A stretch of 64,000 nucleotides of DNA from Alteribacter aurantiacus DSM 18675 (GTDB lineage Bacteria > Bacillota > Bacilli > Bacillales > Salisediminibacteriaceae). The position numbers and the translations under genes are program-made. The DNA is taken from the NCBI RefSeq assembly GCF_000429705.1, contig NZ_KE386941.1, positions 620,001-684,000 of the forward strand. Direction: 5' to 3'. The stretch's first letter is position 1. Each line of letters begins with the position of its first letter. Under the pieces are notes generated by a model. It was not told where the DNA came from. It saw only the letters and a list, made by a program, of their open reading frames with translations, and searched no databases. This document shows positions 57,657-64,000 of this stretch, piece after piece.

Positions 57657-58280
57657 ATGGATGAAAGAGTCTACGTACGTTTAAAAGCGCGAATTAGAGC
57701 AAAGAAACCTGATGAGCTGTTGCTAAAAGACATTTCTCAACTCATTGCAGATGAACCCGTACTTGAAAGAATTGGTTCAATCCCTATTAAAGAAGCGATG
57801 ACAGATGGTCAAGGAAGTCCTATTGTAGTGGACTCCATGAAAATAGTTGAATTAATTCTTGCAACGTGGCCTGAAGCTGACATTCAAGTTGTCGGACCGA
57901 TCCAAACGATTATTTGGCATGAGATTCAAAAACAGCCGATGAAGCCACTCCTGTTTAGTATGGTTTGGTTCTTATTGTTCGTAGGATCGGCACTTGCCAT
58001 TATGAACTTTCATGAAGATGTGAGTATGTCAGGGGTACATAAAAAATTGTACAAAGTTATCACTGGTACAGAGGTGGAACATCCTCTCTGGTTACAGATT
58101 CCTTATTCATTTGGTTTGGGTCTTGGTATGATTCTTTTTTTTAATCATTTGTTCAAAAAGCGAATTAACGATGAACCAAGTCCCCTTGAGATGGAAATGT
58201 TCAATTATCAAGATAATATCGACCGGTACGTGGCTCTAAATCATAAGAATCCCATGGAGCAGGAGAAAAACAATGATTGA
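57657..58280 (+). CDS. spoVAA: Stage V sporulation protein AA
   Basis: A 207-residue protein. An N-terminal soluble domain (about 1-95) is followed by two membrane helices (about 100-118 and 147-165) around MNFHEDVSMSGVHKKLYKVI. The end KKRINDEPSPLEMEMFNYQ is the conserved family signature. It is part of the spore inner-membrane dipicolinate channel. I start at ATG 57657 with GAAGGGG upstream; GTG 57648 would cut into it. Overlaps spoVAB by 8 nt. Confidence 0.93.
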   Translation: MDERVYVRLKARIRAKKPDELLLKDISQLIADEPVLERIGSIPIKEAMTDGQGSPIVVDSMKIVELILATWPEADIQVVGPIQTIIWHEIQKQPMKPLLFSMVWFLLFVGSALAIMNFHEDVSMSGVHKKLYKVITGTEVEHPLWLQIPYSFGLGLGMILFFNHLFKKRINDEPSPLEMEMFNYQDNIDRYVALNHKNPMEQEKNND

Positions 58281-58695
58281 CCTTGTTATAACTATCTTAA
58301 TTGGTTTGGGAGGCGGCATTGCAGTAGGTAGCGGTTTGGTCGCATTTATAACTGTACTTGGCATTATTCCAAGGCTAGCTCAACTTACTAATACGAGTAA
58401 AGCTGTAACAAAGTACGAAAGTGCTGTCATTATTGGGGCTCTTGGTGGGGCATGGATGAGTTTAGGTGATCCTGCGTTACGTTTGCCTGCGTTTTTTACG
58501 ATCCCAGTAGGACTTGCAGCCGGTATGTTTATCGGTCTCTTAGCAGCCGCGTTAACAGAAGTGCTCAATGTATTTCCAATATTGGCAAAGCGAGTAGGTG
58601 TAGCCGAAAGAATATCTTGGCTTTTGTTTGCGATCGTATTCGGAAAAATAACGGGATCGTTGTTTCACTGGTTGTACTTTTATCCCATGAGGTGA
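58273..58695 (+). CDS. spoVAB: Stage V sporulation protein AB
   Basis: A 140-residue integral membrane protein with four hydrophobic helices, opening LVITILIGLGGGIAVGSGLV and containing FITVLGIIPRLAQLT and IPVGLAAGMFIGLLAAALTE. It belongs to the dipicolinate-uptake complex of the forespore membrane. Overlaps spoVAA by 8 nt and precedes spoVAC by 6 nt. Confidence 0.93.
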   Translation: MIDLVITILIGLGGGIAVGSGLVAFITVLGIIPRLAQLTNTSKAVTKYESAVIIGALGGAWMSLGDPALRLPAFFTIPVGLAAGMFIGLLAAALTEVLNVFPILAKRVGVAERISWLLFAIVFGKITGSLFHWLYFYPMR

Positions 58696-58701
58696 GTGTA
58701 A

Positions 58702-59166
58702 ATGAAGACAAATGAACAAATCATGAAAGACAGGTTTGAAGAACGTCGCAAGAAAATGACGTCCGACCGTCCGTGGGTAAAAAACGCACTCATCGCCTAT
58801 CTTGTAGGAGGCGCATTGGCTGTTCTCGGTCAATGGCTATTTAATAGATACATGATTTGGTTTGATTTGACGGAAAAAGAAGCTGTCAATCCCGTCTTGG
58901 CTACGTTCATCTTTTTTGCTTGTTTACTTACTGGATTTGGTGTGTTTGATAAGTGGAGTGAAAAATGGGGAGCAGGTCTCATCGTGCCTGTAACTGGGTT
59001 TGCGAATTCGGTTACAAGCAGTGGGATGGAGGCGCGAGCGGAAGGGATTGTGTTTGGAGTAACGGGCAATATGTTTCGCATTGCAGGGGTGGTTCTCGTT
59101 TTCGGGGTTGTGTCTGCTTATCTGGTTTCATTTATAAGAGTATTGATTGAAACCTTGATCAATTAA
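58702..59166 (+). CDS. spoVAC: Stage V sporulation protein AC
   Basis: A 154-residue membrane protein with a charged N-terminus (FEERRKKMTSDRPWVKNALI) and about four helices, carrying the family core VPVTGFANSVTSSGMEARAE and FGVTGNMFRIAGVVLVFGVV. SpoVAC acts as a mechanosensitive channel releasing dipicolinate in germination. GAGTGTA-type spacing follows spoVAB closely; the operon continues with spoVAD after 13 nt. Confidence 0.95.
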   Translation: MKTNEQIMKDRFEERRKKMTSDRPWVKNALIAYLVGGALAVLGQWLFNRYMIWFDLTEKEAVNPVLATFIFFACLLTGFGVFDKWSEKWGAGLIVPVTGFANSVTSSGMEARAEGIVFGVTGNMFRIAGVVLVFGVVSAYLVSFIRVLIETLIN

Positions 59167-59179
59167 CGGAGGACAAGTG

Positions 59180-60196
59180 ATGAAAGATATAAAGCAAACG
59201 TGGATGTTTAATAATCCGGTATACATTGAAGCCGCCGCTAGCGTTTCTGGTCCAAAAGAAAAACTAGGGCCGATTGGTCGGTTTTTAGATAAATCTTTTA
59301 GCGACTTATATTGCGGGGAAAGCACATGGGAAAAAGCTGAGAGAGCGCTAATGAAAGAAGCGGTTACCCTTTGTCTCGGTAAACAGTCAACCCAAGTCGA
59401 TGATGTGGGGCTTTTTATCGCTGGAGATCTCCTAAATCAAAATGTAACAAGCCATTACACGGCAAGGGAATACCCGTGGCCTTATTTAGGGGTTTTTGGT
59501 GCGTGTGCAACCTCAATGGAAGGGATCGCGATTGGAGCAATGTCCATTCAATCAGGGATGGTGAGTCGGGTATTAACTGCAGTATCGAGCCATTACGGTG
59601 CCGTGGAAAGGCAATTTCGCCTACCTCTAGAGCACGTAAAGCAGCATCCGAAAACAGCAATGAGGACAGTAACGGGTGCTGGAGCGGCCCTTGTTTCGAC
59701 TAAAAGAAGTCCAATCGCCATTCGCTCGGTGACAATTGGAAGAGTGGTTGACTGGGGAATGAAAGATCCGTTGGACATGGGGCAAGCGATGGCACCGGCT
59801 GCATTTGATACGTTCAAAAAGCATTTAAAAGAAACAGGAAAAACGGAAAATGATTATGATCTCATTATTACAGGTGACTTGAGCATGTTTGGCTCGAGAC
59901 AGTTTCTTGAACTATGTGAAGAAGACGGCTTCTATATTACCGACCGTTATCTTGATGGGGGTAACACAATCTTTGGCTACCATCCTGAAGGATTTGCCGG
60001 TGGAAGTGGTGCTGCCTGTAGTGCCCTAGTCCTCTATGGTTACGTTTTTCACAAGATGAGAAGTGAGCATTGGAAGAAAGTGTTGTGCATAGCAACCGGC
60101 GCTCTGTTTAACCCTTTAACAACGAGACAAAAAGAGACCATTCCATGCATTGCTCATGCAGTTGAATTTGAATTAGCGGATGGTTTGGAGGAATAA
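59180..60196 (+). CDS. spoVAD: Stage V sporulation protein AD
   Basis: A 338-residue thiolase-fold protein, the same length as in B. subtilis. Family segments: FNNPVYIEAAASVSGPKEKL at the N-terminus, AGDLLNQNVTSHYTAREYPW, FGACATSMEGIAIGAMSIQS, and GFAGGSGAACSALVLYGYVF. It lies on the outer side of the spore inner membrane and binds dipicolinate directly. GGAGGACA precedes ATG 59180; the preceding GTG 59177 is less likely. Confidence 0.96.
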   Translation: MKDIKQTWMFNNPVYIEAAASVSGPKEKLGPIGRFLDKSFSDLYCGESTWEKAERALMKEAVTLCLGKQSTQVDDVGLFIAGDLLNQNVTSHYTAREYPWPYLGVFGACATSMEGIAIGAMSIQSGMVSRVLTAVSSHYGAVERQFRLPLEHVKQHPKTAMRTVTGAGAALVSTKRSPIAIRSVTIGRVVDWGMKDPLDMGQAMAPAAFDTFKKHLKETGKTENDYDLIITGDLSMFGSRQFLELCEEDGFYITDRYLDGGNTIFGYHPEGFAGGSGAACSALVLYGYVFHKMRSEHWKKVLCIATGALFNPLTTRQKETIPCIAHAVEFELADGLEE

Positions 60197-60201
60197 AGCA
60201 C

Positions 60202-60552
60202 ATGGAGTATCTCTCAGCTTTTTTAGTTGGTGGCTTATTCTGTTTTATAGGTCAACTTTTCATGGATATTGGGAAATGGTCTCCTGCTCATATTATGGGT
60301 GGTTTTGTAATAGGAGGAGCGCTTCTTGACGGCTTTCATTTATATGACAGACTGATCGATTTTTCGGGTATGGGAGCCCTTCTACCCATTTCAAGTTTTG
60401 GACATTTCCTTGTTCATGGTGCCATGACGGAGGCAGAGCATTACGGGTTTCTTGGAATAGGAATGGGTATTTTTGAAGTGACTTCCGCTGGCGTTTCAAC
60501 TGCTATTTTATTTGGATTTTTAGCAAGTGTAATTTTTAAGCCTAAGGGGTGA
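60202..60552 (+). CDS. spoVAEB: Stage V sporulation protein AE (AEb part)
   Basis: A 116-residue membrane protein with three or four helices, starting EYLSAFLVGGLFCFIGQLFM and including GGFVIGGALLDGFHLYDRLI and the polar ISSFGHFLVHGAMTEAE. With SpoVAC it forms the membrane part of the dipicolinate channel. It begins 5 nt after spoVAD and its stop overlaps the region of the next start. Confidence 0.93.
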   Translation: MEYLSAFLVGGLFCFIGQLFMDIGKWSPAHIMGGFVIGGALLDGFHLYDRLIDFSGMGALLPISSFGHFLVHGAMTEAEHYGFLGIGMGIFEVTSAGVSTAILFGFLASVIFKPKG

Positions 60553-60560
60553 GAAAAGGG

Positions 60561-61124
60561 ATGGGAACGAAAAAGCGGGTTATATTAATCACTGACGGAG
60601 ATACTGCAGCTCGAATGGCAGTTGAGCGAGCTTCTAAAAAACTACATTGCTTTTGTATTTCTAAATCAGGAGGTAACCCAAGCCCTTTGACTGGTGAAGC
60701 GCTTGTTGATCTCGTTTTGGAATGCCCTGGAGACCCTGTGATTGTCTTATTTGATGATTGTGGGTACCCGGAGGAGGGACCTGGAGAGAAGGCCCTTCTT
60801 ACAATCTGCCAACACCCTGACCTCACTATTCTTGGTGCCATAGCGGTTGCATCACAATCGTATTCCCATGAATGGGCAAAAGTGAACTTTTCCATTGATA
60901 GAAATGGAGAACTTACGGAGTATGGGGTGGACAAAGACGGGATTGTTGATACTGAAATCGGGCGCATCCGTGGTGATACAGTGTATGTTCTCGATCAAGT
61001 TGACATCCCAATTGTAATTGGGGTTGGAGACTTAGGCAAAATGGGAGGGCGTGATTCTATTGATAAAGGAGCCCCTATTACGACGCAAGCTATAAAAACA
61101 ATCTTGGAAAGGAGCGATCCATAA
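60561..61124 (+). CDS. spoVAEA: Stage V sporulation protein AE (AEa part)
   Basis: A 187-residue soluble protein: KRVILITDGDTAARMAVERA, SKSGGNPSPLTG, VIVLFDDCGYPEEGPGEKAL, WAKVNFSIDRNGELTEYGVD and a terminal KGAPITTQAIKTILER. These match SpoVAEa of B. subtilis. Its role in the channel is unclear, and it can be dispensable. I choose ATG 60561, which aligns with the B. subtilis start; GTG 60549 would overlap the spoVAEB stop. The TAA shares a base with the spoVAF ATG. Confidence 0.9.
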   Translation: MGTKKRVILITDGDTAARMAVERASKKLHCFCISKSGGNPSPLTGEALVDLVLECPGDPVIVLFDDCGYPEEGPGEKALLTICQHPDLTILGAIAVASQSYSHEWAKVNFSIDRNGELTEYGVDKDGIVDTEIGRIRGDTVYVLDQVDIPIVIGVGDLGKMGGRDSIDKGAPITTQAIKTILERSDP

Positions 61125-62620
61125 TGGCGGATAGGCATGAAGATTTATCTAAAGTTGATCATCCCGTTTCACGTAATATCATCGACAATGAACGAAGGAT
61201 GAAAGAGCGTGTTGGCATCGGAAAGAGTTTCGATGTCGGTGTAAGGAAACTACATATTCTGGACAAAGAAGTACAGTTTTATTTTGTGAATGGCTTATGT
61301 GATACACAATACATTATTGAACTCTTACGAGAATTAATGTTTATTGACGTAGCGGATAAAAAGAAAAGCAATGTTCGAGACCAAATTGAGAATCATTTGG
61401 CCCATATGCAAGTAGAGCATGTGGACACATTAGATGATGCCATTCGTCAAATGCTCTCCGGACTTATCTCTATTTTTATCGATGGTGAAGCCCAGTCCAT
61501 TATTGTAGACGTTCGTAAATATCCTGGTCGAGGTCCGGAAGAGCCTGATCTTGAAAAGGTAGTAAGAGGAAGCCGGGACGGATACACGGAAAACATTATT
61601 GAAAATACAGCTCTAACACGAAGACGGATTAGGGATGAACGTTTAAGGAACGAAATCATGCAAGTAGGAAGGCGATCCAAAACGGATATTAGCCTTTGTT
61701 ACCTTGAAGGTGTTGTAGACGAAAACTTGGTTAAAGTCGTAAAGAAAGAGCTAGAAGGAATCGATATCGACGGATTAACCATGTCTGATAAGCTTGTAGA
61801 AGAATTCATAGTGAAACAAGGAAACAACCCGTTTCCTTTAGTGCGATACACTGAAAGGCCGGATGTAGCGGCTACGCATATTTTAGAAGGGCATTTGGTG
61901 ATTATTGTTGACGCATCACCTAGTGCCATGATCTTACCTACTACTTTCTTTCATCATGTTCAACATGCGGAAGAATACCGGCAAGCGCCTTTTATCGGAA
62001 CGTTCTTGCGTTGGGTACGTTTTGCAGGCATTGCCTTTTCATTATTCATCTTGCCTCTATGGTTGTTAATGGTTGTGGAACCGAGTTTATTGCCTGAAGG
62101 ATACGAATATATCGGTCCTGATGAAACAACAAATGTACCAATCTTTTTGCAGATCGTACTGGCAGAACTGGGGATTGAACTTCTCAGGATGGCGGCCATC
62201 CATACCCCTTCACCACTTGCAACCGCCCTAGGGTTAGTTGCAGCTTTACTCATAGGTGAAATTGCGATTGAAGTAGGGTTATTCGTACCGGAAGTAATCC
62301 TTTATGTAGCAGTAGGTGCAATCGGGATGTTTGCTACGCCAAGTTATGAACTAAGTATCGCTCTTCGGGTTATGAGACTTGGGCTGTTGGTGGCTGTAGT
62401 ATTATTCAAGGTTCAAGGATTCGTTATTGGAACGACCGCTTTATTCTTATCTCTTGCAGCAATTAAATCCCTGAACGTTCCTTACATGTGGCCGTTCTTA
62501 CCGTTTTATCCTAAAGCCTTGATGGACATTGTGATGCGTCAGGCCGTTCCAATGAAAATGAAACGTCCAAGCATCGTTCATCCTCAAGAATCGGTTAAAC
62601 AAGCAAAATCGAAAACATAA
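61124..62620 (+). CDS. spoVAF: SpoVAF, GerA-family A-subunit-like protein
   Basis: A 498-residue GerA-type protein. The soluble N-terminal part (about 1-290) includes LSGLISIFIDGEAQSIIVDV, RGSRDGYTENIIENTALTRR and FPLVRYTERPDVAATHILEG. The C-terminal part has five helices with IPLW-like FSLFILPLWLLMVVE and GEIAIEVGLFVPEVILYVAV. It has been linked to the 5AF channel that speeds dipicolinate release during germination. No B or C germinant receptor genes follow. Last gene of the operon. Confidence 0.94.
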   Translation: MADRHEDLSKVDHPVSRNIIDNERRMKERVGIGKSFDVGVRKLHILDKEVQFYFVNGLCDTQYIIELLRELMFIDVADKKKSNVRDQIENHLAHMQVEHVDTLDDAIRQMLSGLISIFIDGEAQSIIVDVRKYPGRGPEEPDLEKVVRGSRDGYTENIIENTALTRRRIRDERLRNEIMQVGRRSKTDISLCYLEGVVDENLVKVVKKELEGIDIDGLTMSDKLVEEFIVKQGNNPFPLVRYTERPDVAATHILEGHLVIIVDASPSAMILPTTFFHHVQHAEEYRQAPFIGTFLRWVRFAGIAFSLFILPLWLLMVVEPSLLPEGYEYIGPDETTNVPIFLQIVLAELGIELLRMAAIHTPSPLATALGLVAALLIGEIAIEVGLFVPEVILYVAVGAIGMFATPSYELSIALRVMRLGLLVAVVLFKVQGFVIGTTALFLSLAAIKSLNVPYMWPFLPFYPKALMDIVMRQAVPMKMKRPSIVHPQESVKQAKSKT

Positions 62621-62630
62621 ACTTAGTGTG

Positions 62631-62664
62631 AGCCCGTAAGGATTAATGCCTTATGGGTTTCTTT
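62631..62664 (+). terminator. Terminator of the spoVA operon
   Basis: AGCCCGTAAGG pairs with CCTTATGGGTTT (G-U included), with a short T-rich tail, 10 nt after the stop codon. Confidence 0.75.
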
Positions 62665-62804
62665 ATGATCACTATCGGTTAATGGATCATTCTTTTCGTA
62701 GGTTGTTACATCAAATTACTTGCTCCCAAAAAAGAAGTGTGGTAAAGTTTTGACTAAGTTATTTGGAATAAAGATATTACAAACTTCATATTTCTCATGT
62801 AAGT

Positions 62805-63045
62805 CATGAGGTAGAGGAGCAAAAAGAATGAGTAAGCTGTCCGAGTGTTGGAGCACGGTGACGACAGTGGAAAGGTCAATTTGCCGAAGAAAGATGAAAA
62901 CTCCATCGTTTTATCTTTCTGGGGTGTTGTTGAAAAAACAACGCACTGTCACTACATTAGTAGTGGAGCACTATCCGGATGATAAAAGGACAAATGAGCC
63001 ATCCAAAGGTAATTAGTGCATCCATGCATTAATTACCTTTTTTTA
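62805..63045 (+). promoter_or_regulatory. Lysine riboswitch (L-box) with terminator, upstream of lysA
   Basis: The conserved L-box elements occur in order: GTAGAGGAGC (62811-62820), AGTAAGC, GTGGAAAGGTC, TTGCCGAAGA, CTGGGGTGTTG, CGCACTGTCACT and GTGGAGCACTATCC (about 62964-62976), which correspond block by block to the B. subtilis lysC leader. A 13-bp terminator stem, GGTAATTAGTGCA with its complement (63008-63037), then has seven T residues. Lysine should stop transcription before lysA. A 62-residue ORF at 62828-63016 is simply this RNA read as protein. Confidence 0.95.
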
Positions 63046-63113
63046 TTATTTGTTTGACGGAGTGCATAGATATTTGAAACATAAATTATCAGTGATTGAG
63101 GGGGACATGGACG

Positions 63114-64000
63114 ATGAAAACGAAAAACCACGAGGTAAACAATAAAGGGAACCTCTCAATAAACGGCGTAGATACAACTTATTTGGCGGAGAAATATGGT
63201 ACGCCCCTGTATGTGTATGATGTTGAGGACATTTGTGATCGTGCAAATGAATTTAAAAGAGCATTCGAACAGGAAGGCATTGATTATCAAGTAGCCTATG
63301 CAAGTAAAGCTTTCAGCTGTGTAGCGATCGTTCAGCTGATGGATGAGCTTGGACTAAGTTTGGACGTTGTTTCAGGTGGTGAATTGTATACGGCACTGGA
63401 AGCAGGGTTCCCGCCGGAAAGGATCCATTTTCATGGAAATAACAAATCGCCTGATGAAATTGAAATGGCTGTTAAAGCAGGCATTGGGTGCTTTGTGGTT
63501 GACAATTTTCACGAGTTGACTTGGTTGACAGGAATAACCCAAGCGTTGAATTCTGAAATGAAAGTGTTGTTGCGTATTACCCCTGGTGTCGAGGCACATA
63601 CACACGAATACATTAGCACAGGCCAAGAAGATTCAAAATTCGGATTTGATATTACGAGCGGTCAAGCTGAAAAAGCGATTCAAATGGTGGATCAAGAAGA
63701 GCGACTTGAATTATTGGGCGTTCATTGCCATATTGGTTCACAAATATTTGAAACGAGCGGATTTGTTTCCGCTGTTAATGAAGTCTTTCGTCATTTGAAA
63801 GTTTGGAGAGAAAATACAGGATTTACACCTAAAGTTGTGAACCTAGGTGGGGGATTCGGGATCCGCTATAACGAGAGTGATGAACCTTTACCACTAGGGG
63901 AATATGTTCAAGCAATGGTAAAAGAAGTGAAAGAACATGCAAAGGAAGGGAACTTCCCGATTCCTGAAATATGGATTGAACCGGGTCGTGCCCTTGTTGG
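63114..64000 (+). CDS. lysA: Diaminopimelate decarboxylase (3' end outside window)
   Basis: The first 295 codons of a PLP-dependent group IV decarboxylase. VAYASKAFSC carries the PLP lysine (near residue 63), LDVVSGGELYTAL, FHGNNKSPDEI, GVHCHIGSQI and NLGGGFGIRY follow, and EPGRALVG ends the visible part. It turns meso-diaminopimelate into lysine. The gene is cut by the window edge. I start at ATG 63114, after GGGGGACA; the ATG at 63107 is in another frame that soon stops. Control is by the L-box immediately upstream. Confidence 0.95.
   Translation, partial: MKTKNHEVNNKGNLSINGVDTTYLAEKYGTPLYVYDVEDICDRANEFKRAFEQEGIDYQVAYASKAFSCVAIVQLMDELGLSLDVVSGGELYTALEAGFPPERIHFHGNNKSPDEIEMAVKAGIGCFVVDNFHELTWLTGITQALNSEMKVLLRITPGVEAHTHEYISTGQEDSKFGFDITSGQAEKAIQMVDQEERLELLGVHCHIGSQIFETSGFVSAVNEVFRHLKVWRENTGFTPKVVNLGGGFGIRYNESDEPLPLGEYVQAMVKEVKEHAKEGNFPIPEIWIEPGRALV

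Noticed and set aside
62828..63016. A 62-codon ORF before lysA with an apparent ribosome binding site
   Set aside because: It coincides with the conserved blocks of the lysine riboswitch, which fully explain the sequence.

Overview
The window is chromosomal DNA of an endospore-forming, motile, carotenoid-pigmented member of the Bacillaceae, most like a moderately halophilic Halobacillus/Pontibacillus-type organism. The grounds are a complete dacF-spoIIAA-spoIIAB-sigF and spoVA block, gene order following the Bacillus subtilis yqj-yqk-fur-xerD-drm-pupG-dacF-spoIIA-spoVA-lysA region, a C30 (staphyloxanthin-type) carotenoid cluster, and a NaChBac-type sodium channel. I see no rRNA, tRNA, CRISPR array, transposase or prophage. 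The species assignment is inference.

Layout. 0-6.6 kb: prli42, then a propionate/methylmalonyl-CoA operon (mutase large subunit, a fused B12-domain/epimerase protein, carboxyltransferase), a PepT-like peptidase and a ScoC-like regulator. 6.9-12.7 kb: dinB, then a satellite flagellar module (FliK-like, FlhB-C-terminal-like, FliS-like, flagellin, YaaR) with two sigma-D-type promoters. 12.9-23.5 kb: namA, darB, a RocB-like peptidase, a YibQ-type deacetylase with a GNAT, tnrA with its own TnrA box, a large nested hairpin element, a sodium channel, an SDR, and a LexA-controlled Y-family polymerase/YolD pair. 24-28 kb: LMW phosphatase, methyltransferase, asnO. 28-36.1 kb: the carotenoid island, two convergent arms with a sigma-B-like promoter on the left arm.

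36.3-47 kb: HAD phosphatase, xpt plus purine permease under PurR boxes and a guanine riboswitch, EIIA-Glc, a YcgQ/YcgR permease pair, uppP, a ResA-like thioredoxin, YqkF, a DUF3866 protein and a short mciZ gene. 47-64 kb: the conserved backbone nudF, spoIIM, fur, yqzK, xerD, drm, punA, pdp, dacF, spoIIA operon, spoVA operon, and the start of lysA behind a lysine riboswitch.

How the parts fit. The right half carries forespore and mother-cell programmes whose promoters can be read directly (sigma-E before spoIIM, sigma-F before dacF, Spo0A box and sigma-H before spoIIA, sigma-G before spoVA). The left half is accessory and regulatory: propionate catabolism with a cre-like site, an extra flagellin with its own chaperone, nitrogen control, SOS mutagenesis and stress-linked pigment. 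Less familiar signals are three hairpins each about 26 nt before a start codon, a 163-nt nested inverted-repeat element flanked by 33-bp direct repeats, two copies of a dispersed intergenic element, and small genes below usual ORF cut-offs (Prli42, MciZ, a 56-aa ORF).
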